Shown: one piece after another, positions 26,240-35,167 of the stretch
Numbering within the stretch: position 1 is the first letter of the stretch
Layout of the letters: the number at the start of each line of letters is the position of its first letter
Assembly: GCA_014190295.1 (NCBI GenBank)
Contig: BJGF01000006.1
Location: 1-35,218 of the forward strand
DNA length: 35,218 bases
Reading direction: 5' to 3'
Source of the DNA: Actinomycetes bacterium
GTDB taxonomy: Bacteria > Actinomycetota > Acidimicrobiia > Acidimicrobiales > Ilumatobacteraceae
Made by a program: the position numbers and the translations under genes
Notes under the pieces: model-generated
Database searches by the model: none
Seen by the model: only the letters and a program-made list of their open reading frames with translations
Told to the model about the DNA's origin: nothing

Positions 26240-26466
26240 CCCGCTAGGCGGTTAGGAATAATTATTCTGAAGCGATTGCGTCGATCTTCAAGTCGCCAGC
26301 CGGACGGCGCCGTAATTCGCTCACCGTGACGATCACAAAGATCGTATGCGTGCGGATCTCTCTCACTGGTTAAATCATCAATCCAAACCAGAGCCCGACT
26401 GTATTGATAGGTCAAAGTAATGGATGCGAGTTCATTGCAGGTGCAACGAGAGCAACGACGAACCAT
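26236..26466 (-). CDS. DUF3499 family protein
   Basis: This small actinobacterial protein has 76 residues from ATG 26466. It starts MVRRCSRCTCNELAS, has the family pattern of a cysteine cluster at the front, then DPHAYDLCDRHGERITAPSGW, and looks like a small zinc-binding module (three N-terminal Cys, plus Cys and His in the DLCDRH motif). Mycobacterial relatives lie beside manB and whiB2. An in-frame ATG six codons upstream (26484) is possible, but a -10-like TATTGT lies inside that extension and six bases before ATG 26466, which favours the shorter start. The function is unknown; it heads the manB-ahcY transcript. Confidence 0.88.
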   Translation of the reverse strand: MVRRCSRCTCNELASITLTYQYSRALVWIDDLTSERDPHAYDLCDRHGERITAPSGWRLEDRRNRFRIIIPNRLAG

Positions 26467-26472
26467 GGATAC

Positions 26473-26478
26473 ACAATA
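26473..26478 (-). promoter_or_regulatory. Candidate -10 element of the DUF3499-manB-ahcY transcript
   Basis: On the minus strand TATTGT ends six bases before ATG 26466, placing transcription start at the start codon. No matching -35 is evident at 17 bases. A minus-strand TTGACA (26531-26536) lies further upstream and could serve a second promoter. Confidence 0.35.
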
Positions 26479-26530
26479 ATTCATGGACTAGTTAACTCGG
26501 TGGATTGCTTAATTAATAAGTATCGGCGAG

Positions 26531-26577
26531 TGTCAAAACGCACTTGCCAATTAACCCCGCCTGTGCTTGGTTTGACA
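26531..26577. promoter_or_regulatory. Inverted repeat carrying TTGACA on both strands
   Basis: TGTCAAA (26531-26537) and TTTGACA (26571-26577) form a perfect 7-bp inverted pair 33 bases apart. Each contains a consensus -35 TTGACA pointing outward, one toward the DUF3499 transcript and one toward ftsH. Neither is followed by a good -10 at 16-18 bases, so this may be an operator or a pair of weak promoters. Confidence 0.35.
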
Positions 26578-26586
26578 AGGTGGTCG

Positions 26587-26592
26587 TATCAT
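26587..26592 (+). promoter_or_regulatory. Candidate -10 element of ftsH, leaderless type
   Basis: TATCAT ends seven bases before the GTG start of ftsH and there is no Shine-Dalgarno sequence. A leaderless transcript would begin at or next to the GTG. Confidence 0.4.
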
Positions 26593-26599
26593 TAAAACT

Positions 26600-28627
26600 G
26601 TGACAAAACTTCCTCCACCACCACCAAAACCATCAGCCTCGAAGCGACCGACTACTTCGCGTAAAAAATCTAAAAACAAGTTCGGTTCTCTGACGTCAAA
26701 AAAATCTGGCAAAAAGACAACCAAGCGAACAAATAAGAACTCTGGGCCACAGAGCGACGGCGACAAAACGGGCTTACCGCGTTGGGCAACTTGGGCGATT
26801 ATTGCGGTTGTCATTTTGTTGATTGCCGGCCCACGACTTTGGCCAGCTTCAAAAGCAACAGAACTTAGTTACACCGAATTTTTAGATCGAGTCGGACAAG
26901 GACAAGTTTTAAATATCAAAATCAATAATCTCTCAAATGTGATTAGCGGAAAACTGAAAGACGGTGGTGAATTTGTCACCACTGGCGCAGTTTCTCTGTC
27001 GGCAAGTGATGAAACATTGCTGAAAGAAAAAGGCGTTGATTATGACTATGCGACTCCACAAGGAAACTTTTTTACAAACTTGATTCCATTGTTGTTGCCA
27101 TTCGTGATGATTATGGGATTCTTTTTTTGGATGCAACGTCGCGCCATGGGGCAAGCAGGCAGCATCATGTCGATCGGTCGCAGCCGTGCAAAAAATTACA
27201 ACGCGGACAAGCCGGCGACAACGTTTGCTGATGTCGCTGGATACGCGGGTGTAAAACAAGAAATTAAAGAAGTAGTTGACTTCTTGAAGATGCCCGAAAG
27301 TTTTAAGGAGATCGGTGCACGTGTACCAAAGGGTGTGTTGCTAGTCGGACCTCCAGGTACGGGAAAGACATTGTTCGCGCGGGCCGTTGCCGGCGAAGCC
27401 GGTGTCGGTTTCTTGTCGGTTACAGGTTCTGACTTTATGGAGATGTTCGTGGGCGTAGGTGCAAGTCGCGTTCGCGACTTATTTCAACAAGCACGAAAAA
27501 TGGGAAGGGCGATCATCTTTGTAGACGAAATTGATTCAATCGGTCGTAAGCGTGGCGCAGGTCTTGGTGGTGGACACGACGAGCGCGAACAAACTCTCAA
27601 TCAATTGCTCGCCGAGATGGATGGTTTCGAAACTACCGAGGGTGTAATCGTCATGGCGGCAACAAACCGCCCCGATATTTTAGACGCAGCATTATTGCGC
27701 CCCGGTCGATTCGATCGTCAAGTAATAATGCCGTTGCCAGAATGTGAAGAACGCTTAGCGATTCTCGTGGTGCATTCAAAAGGCAAGCGAATGGGCGAAG
27801 ACGTTGGTTTAGAGATAATGGCCAAGGCGACCCCTGGTATGAGTGGTGCAGATCTAGCAAACCTCGTAAACGAGGCGGCGTTGCTCGCCGTGCGACGTGG
27901 ATCAAAAATTATTGAACACATCGATTTCGAAAATGCTCGTGATCGCGTAATCATGGGTGCTCGCCGAGAGAGCTTGATTCTTAACGCCGAAGAAAAGCGT
28001 GCGACCGCATATCACGAAGGTGGACACGCTGTCTTAGCAACTGTTCTGCCAAACAGTGATCCATTGCATAAAGTCACGATCTTGCCACGCGGAATGGCGC
28101 TCGGAATCACTTGGACACTTCCCGAAGAACGTCACACTTACTCGCGCGAGTATTTTCAAGACATGATCTGCAAGGCCATGGGTGGCCGAGTCGCAGAGAT
28201 GATCGTATTTGGTCATCTGAATAGTGGTGCGGCCAATGACCTTGAACAAGCCACGTCTATTGCACGTCGGATGGTCCGAGAATGGGGCATGAGCGATGCA
28301 GTGGGGCCAATGGCTTGGAGTGGTCAACAGCAAGTATTTCTTGGTGAAGACCTGATGACAAATGGTCGTGAATACTCAGATGAGACAGCACGAATGATCG
28401 ACTCTGAGATCGGTTTGATTCTGCGCGAGCAAGAAGTGCGCGCAGGTGTGCTACTTGAAAAAAATCGTGCGGGATTAGACCTTGTTGCGAAATTATTGCT
28501 CGAGCAGGAGACTATTGACGGTGCAACCGTTGCTCAACTTGTGCAAGAAGGTTTAGGTCGGCCGAAGATTGTTGAGCCATCACCAGACATAACCCGCAAG
28601 ACAAACGAATCAACCGAACAGAACTAG
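26600..28627 (+). CDS. ftsH: ATP-dependent zinc metalloprotease FtsH
   Basis: This 675-residue membrane AAA+ protease degrades damaged membrane and some cytosolic proteins. A 58-residue basic, proline-rich cytoplasmic head (17 Lys/Arg, only 2 acidic; five prolines at 5-9) precedes the first helix (~62-81), which is longer than usual. Next come the periplasmic FtsH_ext domain, a second helix (~159-178), Walker A GPPGTGKT (250-257), Walker B IIFVDEID (305-312), second region of homology RPGRFDR, the zinc motif HEGGH (472-476, usually HEAGH) and third ligand Asp547. The C-terminal tail is Glu/Ser/Thr-rich. The start is GTG 26600. The gene stands alone, divergent from DUF3499 and convergent with the thioredoxin-like gene. 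Confidence 0.96.
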   Translation: MTKLPPPPPKPSASKRPTTSRKKSKNKFGSLTSKKSGKKTTKRTNKNSGPQSDGDKTGLPRWATWAIIAVVILLIAGPRLWPASKATELSYTEFLDRVGQGQVLNIKINNLSNVISGKLKDGGEFVTTGAVSLSASDETLLKEKGVDYDYATPQGNFFTNLIPLLLPFVMIMGFFFWMQRRAMGQAGSIMSIGRSRAKNYNADKPATTFADVAGYAGVKQEIKEVVDFLKMPESFKEIGARVPKGVLLVGPPGTGKTLFARAVAGEAGVGFLSVTGSDFMEMFVGVGASRVRDLFQQARKMGRAIIFVDEIDSIGRKRGAGLGGGHDEREQTLNQLLAEMDGFETTEGVIVMAATNRPDILDAALLRPGRFDRQVIMPLPECEERLAILVVHSKGKRMGEDVGLEIMAKATPGMSGADLANLVNEAALLAVRRGSKIIEHIDFENARDRVIMGARRESLILNAEEKRATAYHEGGHAVLATVLPNSDPLHKVTILPRGMALGITWTLPEERHTYSREYFQDMICKAMGGRVAEMIVFGHLNSGAANDLEQATSIARRMVREWGMSDAVGPMAWSGQQQVFLGEDLMTNGREYSDETARMIDSEIGLILREQEVRAGVLLEKNRAGLDLVAKLLLEQETIDGATVAQLVQEGLGRPKIVEPSPDITRKTNESTEQN

Positions 28628-28629
28628 TT

Positions 28630-29046
28630 CTAAAGTTTTAGATCACGACATCGGGCCATCGCTGCCCATAGGTCTGTTGCGGTTATTGGTCCAAGAACTC
28701 CATATTGCACAACACCATTACTGTCTGCGATAACAGTCGTCGGGACTGAATCAATTGCGTACTGCCTGTGAAGATTGCGCATCTCTAGATAATCGATGAT
28801 CTGGACCGCGACATCTTGACTCGTGAGAACCTCTGCTTTCGTTGCGACATCTTGACAGGCATCACAAGTCGAAGAAGTAAACACGACAAGCAACCAAGGC
28901 TTCTCGGGAGATACAAAATCTTTTCGATTGAGCTGATGTGGGATCAAATTTGAAGATTGCGACGGAGCATCTGGTTTTCTTTTGCGAACTACAACCCCCA
29001 AGGTCGCCGCCAGCACAAGGATCAACGCCGCAAAAAGATTCTGCAC
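28630..29046 (-). CDS. Membrane-tethered thioredoxin-like protein
   Basis: This 138-residue protein has one N-terminal helix (about 4-20) and a basic stop, then a thioredoxin fold with CDAC (Cys61, Cys64) and the cis-proline loop VPTT (Pro102). The helix orientation cannot be fixed from sequence; if the fold faces outside it could act as a thiol-disulfide oxidoreductase on exported proteins. Its GTG start overlaps the last base of the DUF5719 stop (TAGTG), so the two are translationally coupled. The redox partner is unknown. It ends two bases from the convergent ftsH. Confidence 0.82.
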   Translation of the reverse strand: MQNLFAALILVLAATLGVVVRKRKPDAPSQSSNLIPHQLNRKDFVSPEKPWLLVVFTSSTCDACQDVATKAEVLTSQDVAVQIIDYLEMRNLHRQYAIDSVPTTVIADSNGVVQYGVLGPITATDLWAAMARCRDLKL

Positions 29047-30566
29047 TATTTATTGCCTGATTTATTCTCTGTAGATATCGACGAGCGATACGGCAAAGCC
29101 AGCACTCCACTCAAACCGAAGAGTTCATGACCGCGAGAGACTTCTTGTTGCACGACCACTTCGAATTCTGATTCGACAAGAATTTGCAACTCTGCCGCCG
29201 ATTGCGGTATCGCTATCGAAATAACTGCGGCAGAACCCAGCGAAACTTGTTCGAGCCCGTCAATAGGCACTGCACCCGCTGGACCAATCGTTGAAATACG
29301 AAGTTTCGTATCTAGCGAAGTGGCATTAGCGACGACGATTGATCCGACCTCGCCAGTTGCGACCCCACTTGGTAATGTCCACACTCGCGACGCCGAACCA
29401 GCCGGAGCGCCCAAGAGCACTGAAGTACCAGTTTTCTTTTCGCTAGTTCGACTAACTACTTGCTCAACGACAATGAATTCACCAGAAACATCGTCGTTGG
29501 TTGCGACAAAATCACTGGTGATGCTAGAAACAAGAATCCCGTATCGACCATTCGTAATCGCTGGCAAGTTTGTTGTCGAAAGTGTCGTCACTCGCCCAGC
29601 TGGAATGGTCAAGACAAGTGGCTCGCGCAACAACAATTCTGCACTTCCAGTAAGAAATGCGATACTTACTGATTGATCCGTATCCGTCGGATTGAAAACG
29701 ACAAGTTGCTCATCGACTCCGGTGGCTTTTTCGCCCGATGCAAACCACCATTGACGACTCGTCGCAGGCGAACCCAAAGCACTTGTGAAGCCAAGTCGAC
29801 CTCTACCCAGAAAATGCTGAAGTTTGCCGGCGATAAATCGTCCAGAAGTCGCACGAATACTTACCGCGAGCACCACTTCATTGCGTGCACCTTGCTCGCC
29901 CATCGAAATACCGGTGACACTTTGAGCAGGCAAAACAATGCCCTTTAGTGCTGCTGGTTCGCGCTTGCCGTCAACGGTCACGAAACTCAAATCAACGACA
30001 GTCGGATCTTGAAACGGATTCGTCAGCAATACGTCGAACAAACTTTCGGCCCCGGTAAACCCATCGGCAAAAAACCAACGATCTGATGCTTCGTTTGCGC
30101 ACAACGCAAGTGAGTTTCCGGCAGGGTGAATGATTCGTTGCTCAACACTTGCTTGGCCACTGTCAAGTTCGACTGTCGCACTAAAAAATTCACTCTTACG
30201 ACCACTAGTTGCATCGAAAACTCGACGAGACAATGGATCGACGATCAGCGTCGTTGACAACGCCGGATTGTCGCTTGATAACCAAGTGATCGTGCCGGTA
30301 ATCGGAGTTTGTGTTGGGTTGGCAACGATGATTTCACTCTTCACATTCTCATCTCGACCTGGCACACCTGGACAAAACCATGACGAAGTAGCCGTACTGC
30401 CAGCAACGCTCGGCATCGCAATTTTAAACCCTGAGCGCCCGCCACCTGAAATATCTTGATCTGAAGATGAAACTTGGTTGACAAAAATTATTGCAGCAAC
30501 ACCGGCAAGCAAAATTATGACAACTGCAATTTTACGAAGTCGTTGCGTTTTGAGTGCAAAGATCAT
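29046..30566 (-). CDS. DUF5719 family secreted/membrane-anchored protein
   Basis: This 506-residue protein has an N-terminal signal anchor (helix about 12-30 after several Lys/Arg) and a long, beta-rich, Ser/Thr/Val-rich extracytoplasmic part with repeated strand units such as VVANAT and IVANPTQTPI. It has exactly two cysteines, Cys65 in SSWFCPG and Cys156 in LALCANEA, both in the exported part. DUF5719 is an actinobacterial family of unknown function, often next to a glycosyltransferase 2 and a WhiB gene; a role in cell-envelope glycan assembly is inferred from that. Its ATG overlaps the glycosyltransferase stop by four bases, and the thioredoxin-like gene follows with one-base overlap. Confidence 0.85.
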   Translation of the reverse strand: MIFALKTQRLRKIAVVIILLAGVAAIIFVNQVSSSDQDISGGGRSGFKIAMPSVAGSTATSSWFCPGVPGRDENVKSEIIVANPTQTPITGTITWLSSDNPALSTTLIVDPLSRRVFDATSGRKSEFFSATVELDSGQASVEQRIIHPAGNSLALCANEASDRWFFADGFTGAESLFDVLLTNPFQDPTVVDLSFVTVDGKREPAALKGIVLPAQSVTGISMGEQGARNEVVLAVSIRATSGRFIAGKLQHFLGRGRLGFTSALGSPATSRQWWFASGEKATGVDEQLVVFNPTDTDQSVSIAFLTGSAELLLREPLVLTIPAGRVTTLSTTNLPAITNGRYGILVSSITSDFVATNDDVSGEFIVVEQVVSRTSEKKTGTSVLLGAPAGSASRVWTLPSGVATGEVGSIVVANATSLDTKLRISTIGPAGAVPIDGLEQVSLGSAAVISIAIPQSAAELQILVESEFEVVVQQEVSRGHELFGLSGVLALPYRSSISTENKSGNK

Positions 30567-33500
30567 TTGTCATCTCGATCTGATTTTAAGATTTGATCAG
30601 CATTCTGACTCAGCAATTTGATACTTTGACTAGACACACCTCGTAATCGAACTCGAAAGCGCGAAACATTTGCGGCGGTTATTAGTAATGCGAGCCAAAC
30701 AAACGCCTGAATCAACAACAGCAAATAACGCAGCACCGAAGTTCGGTAGTGCAACTCTGCACTACCCGCGATTGGCGCATCAAAAGCAGTCGTCGCGCCA
30801 AACGCCACACGAGGTGCAATTTGGGCACCATCAATAGTTAGTTGCCAACGCTCACCAAATAGCGCTGAAACGTGAATAGTTCCACCGTTAAACGAACTAC
30901 GAGAAGATTTGCTTGCGACATTGTGATCATCAACAAAAAGCGGATTGACCGATTGAAGTTCTTGAACAATCAAGGCTGAGCCACCAACTTTTTGACTTGC
31001 TACGGCCGATTGTTCATCCAGCACACTGATTATCGGTATCCAAGCGACATTTTCGAAGATCACGAGATCTCGTGCAAAATACAAACGTCTCAGGTCTAAC
31101 TGATTAGACAGAGAATCAACTAAATCTGAAGCCGACGCCGACGGTGCAGAGCTCAGCGGCACCACGATAAAACGAATCGCCAGTGGTGACATCAACCGAC
31201 CAACACGAACCGTGTCGTTACTGATTAGTGCCATGAGCGCTTCATCGGCCAGTGAATTCATCGCCGTATGTTGCGGAGCCCAGTGCGAAACTATGTTGAC
31301 CGGCCCATCATCCGATACGCCGTATGAGACGTCACTTGTTAGTGCATTTGTCGACACCGGAAGTAACTCGTTATCCCCGACGAACAACGTACGATAATTT
31401 CCATCTTCAGGATTATCTGGCAACTGCGCCAACAATTGTGAAACAGTCGAGTCTGGCTGCTGCCATCTGCCATCAGCAACATTCAAAAATGTCGGCAGAA
31501 GTGTAAGCAAAATTGCGACAGGCACCAACAACCCAACCGACCTTCGCCAATCCGAACTTTTACCTATCGCGGTTTCTGAAAAAATGCTTACACAAGTTGC
31601 GCAAGCTAAGCCCAGACCAACCGCAACGAGCGACAACAAAATCGATGGCTCAGGCATTTGAAACGGCAACAAGCCACGATCGTCTAAAACAGCAAGAAGC
31701 AATCCGCCGACGACAAGAAAGGCCGATCTCAATGCCCAAACAAGACGCCAACTATTGGCGACTAACAAAGAGCAAACAACACAAAAATAAGCTCCAAGAA
31801 CAAGTAACCCGCCACGCAAATTGCCAAAATCCAGACTCACTAGCGCGGATAAACCAATACCGCGTTCGCTAACCGATTGATCGCTGGTAAGTAACTGCCA
31901 CCATTGTCCAGACATGAAATGCATCGACCACGGCAAGTTGATCATTAGTGATCCGACAACTCCAGCAAGCCCGACAAATGACATCGCGCCGATACTGCGC
32001 ATCGGCGTGCCACCAAAGACTGAAGCAACAAACCATAAAAGCAAACCGATCAGTGTGACTACCAAAATTGCTGGAGCAAAAGCACTGACTAATCCAAGAA
32101 TCAAAACCAAACCTGCAACGAGTTGAGTTCTTCGTGAGATACCCACACCAATAGATTTCTCCGAATTGGCAATCAGTAAATTAGTGGTCGGATCTATGCG
32201 ACCCTCTGCGTGTAATCCACCAGCACGGCGCAAAATATCGAACACCCACGGCAACGCAGCAATCGTCAATAACGCCGAAAACCGACCGCGCGCAATCGCG
32301 TCATAACAAAGAGGTAGTGAAACATAGATCGATGCTCCGACAAGGCGGGCCCGACTGTTGGCAAATGCGCCACAGAGACGCCACATTCCAAAAAATCCGA
32401 AAAATATTGAACCGACAATCATCAAGGTCTGCAACAGTGCGAGATTGCCAAAAACTAAATATCCACCGAGAGCCAATAATCCGATCCCGGTCGGATTTGC
32501 CGCCGCTTGGCCAAAGCCACTTGACCACCAGCCGGAGCGAAACAATTCAAATAACAAACCAGATGTCATCGAACCAGAATCAAACGGCAAAAACTCGCCG
32601 ACTATTCGACTTCCGCTTGTAATTATTTCTCTACTACCGATAAGAATCAGCGCAAAAATAACAGTCATAGCAATACCGCTTGACCGAGTCGAGGTTTGAC
32701 GCCAACGTTTTTTTACTTCGGCGGATGAAGCAATCGCCGATGATTCAATGGCTCTGCGGTGGCGGATGAATCGTGTCAGCCGCGCAGAGCCTTTGACCTG
32801 CAATTTGCCAATATCACTCGCCAAAACTCTTCGAAACGGTCGAACTTCTTGGCGACGACGCCAAATATAAGTCGTGTCAATAATGATCGCCACTGTCGCC
32901 CGCAAGCCTGCGAGCGACTCCTTGAATGTTCCACTAAAAACCCCAACGACGGTTTCAATAATTGAAGTTACGAGCATCTGCAACCAAACAAGTGGAAACC
33001 TGAACCGACTAGTCAAAGTCGTAACTGTTCTTGCTCGGTGACGTGCAATCAACGAACTGCTTGCAATATTTGGCGAACGGCTTGAAAATAATTCACGATG
33101 TCTCGCCACTGCAGATGGTGCGACGACGACTCTTGCGCCGCTTAGATGCGCACGCCAACAAAACTCAAGATCTTCGCCAAAGAATGGAATTTCTTTGCAG
33201 AATCCGTTTAACTCACGAAACAAATCGGCACGGACAACCATGCAAGCAGAACTGACAAAGAAAATATCTCGAACCGAGTCATGTTGTTCTTGATCACGTT
33301 CGTTGGGTTCAATCAGTGGGTCGATTTCGCCGCAACGATCAATGCCGAAACCAACCGACTTTAAAAGAGCTGGATTATCCCACTGCACAAGTTTTGGGCC
33401 AACAACTGAAGCATTTGATATAAAAAGTTCTTCGACCAAAAGTCGCACTGTTGAGGGTTGCAACGCAACGTCGTCATGCATCACACAAAACAAACCGCTG

Positions 33501-33817
33501 TCGCCTTCGACAATACGTTGCATCTCATTTATTAATGGACCAAATCCGGGGTTGCCCTCAACGATTCGGATGATCGCATTCGGTAATGCCGCCTGAATTT
33601 TGATTGATAACAGTTGCGCGGCCGAAGTTTCTGGCTGCGAGTCAACAATCGGGGTGGTCAGAAAAAACACATGTCGAAGTGTCGGATAGTCCTGACTCAC
33701 AAGTGACGCAAGCACATCGTCAAACCACGAGCCAGGCTCATGCACCACCATCGCCGTCACCACGGGTGGCGCCGAAGTCACTTCAAGAACTAAGCCATCC
33801 AAATTAGCGTTGCTCAC
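30563..33817 (-). CDS. Glycosyltransferase family 2 fused to a polytopic membrane domain
   Basis: This 1084-residue protein has two parts. Residues ~18-260 are a GT-A fold family 2 glycosyltransferase: VVTAMVVHEPG at 19-29, the metal/nucleotide-sugar motif MHDDV (113-117) and the catalytic GEDLEFCWR (214-222). After ~380 come about a dozen hydrophobic helices, then an exposed domain (about 800-1020) and a last helix near 1035-1055. The cytosolic GT would transfer a sugar and the membrane part may pass or polymerise the product. The start is GTG 33817, without a clear ribosome site. It heads the transcript with DUF5719 and the thioredoxin-like gene. Sugar and acceptor are unknown; the same window encodes phosphomannomutase. 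Confidence 0.9.
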   Translation of the reverse strand: MSNANLDGLVLEVTSAPPVVTAMVVHEPGSWFDDVLASLVSQDYPTLRHVFFLTTPIVDSQPETSAAQLLSIKIQAALPNAIIRIVEGNPGFGPLINEMQRIVEGDSGLFCVMHDDVALQPSTVRLLVEELFISNASVVGPKLVQWDNPALLKSVGFGIDRCGEIDPLIEPNERDQEQHDSVRDIFFVSSACMVVRADLFRELNGFCKEIPFFGEDLEFCWRAHLSGARVVVAPSAVARHRELFSSRSPNIASSSLIARHRARTVTTLTSRFRFPLVWLQMLVTSIIETVVGVFSGTFKESLAGLRATVAIIIDTTYIWRRRQEVRPFRRVLASDIGKLQVKGSARLTRFIRHRRAIESSAIASSAEVKKRWRQTSTRSSGIAMTVIFALILIGSREIITSGSRIVGEFLPFDSGSMTSGLLFELFRSGWWSSGFGQAAANPTGIGLLALGGYLVFGNLALLQTLMIVGSIFFGFFGMWRLCGAFANSRARLVGASIYVSLPLCYDAIARGRFSALLTIAALPWVFDILRRAGGLHAEGRIDPTTNLLIANSEKSIGVGISRRTQLVAGLVLILGLVSAFAPAILVVTLIGLLLWFVASVFGGTPMRSIGAMSFVGLAGVVGSLMINLPWSMHFMSGQWWQLLTSDQSVSERGIGLSALVSLDFGNLRGGLLVLGAYFCVVCSLLVANSWRLVWALRSAFLVVGGLLLAVLDDRGLLPFQMPEPSILLSLVAVGLGLACATCVSIFSETAIGKSSDWRRSVGLLVPVAILLTLLPTFLNVADGRWQQPDSTVSQLLAQLPDNPEDGNYRTLFVGDNELLPVSTNALTSDVSYGVSDDGPVNIVSHWAPQHTAMNSLADEALMALISNDTVRVGRLMSPLAIRFIVVPLSSAPSASASDLVDSLSNQLDLRRLYFARDLVIFENVAWIPIISVLDEQSAVASQKVGGSALIVQELQSVNPLFVDDHNVASKSSRSSFNGGTIHVSALFGERWQLTIDGAQIAPRVAFGATTAFDAPIAGSAELHYRTSVLRYLLLLIQAFVWLALLITAANVSRFRVRLRGVSSQSIKLLSQNADQILKSDRDDK

Positions 33818-33851
33818 GATGCATTAAGACTACTAATTCGAGCGTTGCTAC

Positions 33852-33857
33852 TAACCT
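33852..33857 (+). promoter_or_regulatory. Candidate -10 element of the flippase gene, leaderless type
   Basis: TAACCT ends eight bases before ATG 33866 in the 48-base gap between the divergent glycosyltransferase and flippase genes. There is no Shine-Dalgarno sequence and no convincing -35. Confidence 0.3.
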
Positions 33858-33865
33858 TGCTGTAA

Positions 33866-35167
33866 ATGTCACAGCAACAGCAAGATTCATCGGGCAACCG
33901 ACAAACCGAGAATCAAAAACGCCTCGATCTTCCCGAAGGCACAATCGCCATATCTATTGGATTAATTGTTGCAGGGTTAACGATCTATGCATTTTTTAAA
34001 ATTGGACAACAGGCGCTTGGTCAAGATGGGTTCAAGCCTCTCGTCTCGTTGTGGTTCGTAATGTTTGCAATCACGCCTGGTTTCTTTTTGCCAGTCGAAC
34101 AAGAAATCAGTCGCGCGATTTCGCACCGTCGTGAACTGGGCCAAGGTGCTGGCCCCGTATTAAAAAAAGTCATGATACTTTGCGCAGCAATCGTCGTTGG
34201 CCTGATCGCACTAGTTATTGTTCTGTCTCCGACCGTCAGTGACAGTTTATTTGACGGCCGACCAATCGTCACCGCATGTTTGGCAATCGCGATTGCTATT
34301 TATGGGGTCTTTTATCTGGTCAAAGGTGTGTGTTCAGGACTCGGAAAATTTACTTCGTATGGTTTCATAGTCGGCGCTGATGGTGGGATTCGTGTTGTTG
34401 CTTGCTTGATTCTGTTCGTCGCAGGCGTGACTCAACTTGGCGCTTATGCGCTAGCCGCTGTCGTGACACCGATCATTGGTGTATTGATCGTATTTTTTTT
34501 AGGTGAGTTAAAAATGCAAGACGGCCCGCCAGCATCATGGTCAGAGATCACTCCGAATCTTGGTTGGCTTTTAGGTGGATCAATTTTTGCGGCCGCATTA
34601 GTCAACGCGGGCCCAATCACAGTTGCCCTGCTCGGAGATTTGGCACCAGCCAAACAAGTAACACTTTTTGGTAATGCAGTATTGCTATCTCGTGTGCCAC
34701 TATTTTTATTTCAAGCAGTGCAAGCAGCACTTTTGCCAAGACTCACAAGGCTCGCTGCACGCCGGGCGATCAATGAGTTTCGTTCTGGTTTGAACCAATT
34801 GGTAATTCTCGTAGTTGGCGTTGGTGTGCTTGGCACAATCGGGGCGTTTGCAATCGGACCAAATGTTTTAGATCTTGTTTACGGGGGCGGAATTGATCGA
34901 CGAACAATCACGCTTCTCGCACTCGCAAGTGCAATTTATATGTTGGCACTCGCGCTTGCTCAAGCCGTGATTGCGCTCAACGGGCACAAGCATGTCGCGC
35001 TCGGCTGGTCTTTAGCTTTTGTCGCCTACGTTCTGACAGTTTGGCAGGCTAGCGATGACTTGTTCTTGAGAGTCGAGATTGCACTCGTTGTAAGTTCTGT
35101 AGTTGGATTAATTTCTTTGGCCGCAAGCCTGCGTCTGCAACTACGTTCGCTATCGACGGCGCTTTGA
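33866..35167 (+). CDS. Polysaccharide-type flippase/MATE-like membrane protein
   Basis: This 433-residue protein has a Gln/Asn/Ser-rich cytoplasmic head (1-24) and about twelve hydrophobic helices, in the pattern of the MOP superfamily (MATE, Wzx, MurJ). A central conserved-looking stretch is LLSRVPLFLFQAVQAALLPRLTRL (about 272-295), which matches the start of the second six-helix bundle in Wzx-like proteins. It probably moves lipid-linked oligosaccharides across the membrane. The substrate is inferred from its neighbour, the divergent glycosyltransferase operon. It ends 51 bases before the window edge; the remaining bases show no gene start. Confidence 0.82.
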   Translation: MSQQQQDSSGNRQTENQKRLDLPEGTIAISIGLIVAGLTIYAFFKIGQQALGQDGFKPLVSLWFVMFAITPGFFLPVEQEISRAISHRRELGQGAGPVLKKVMILCAAIVVGLIALVIVLSPTVSDSLFDGRPIVTACLAIAIAIYGVFYLVKGVCSGLGKFTSYGFIVGADGGIRVVACLILFVAGVTQLGAYALAAVVTPIIGVLIVFFLGELKMQDGPPASWSEITPNLGWLLGGSIFAAALVNAGPITVALLGDLAPAKQVTLFGNAVLLSRVPLFLFQAVQAALLPRLTRLAARRAINEFRSGLNQLVILVVGVGVLGTIGAFAIGPNVLDLVYGGGIDRRTITLLALASAIYMLALALAQAVIALNGHKHVALGWSLAFVAYVLTVWQASDDLFLRVEIALVVSSVVGLISLAASLRLQLRSLSTAL

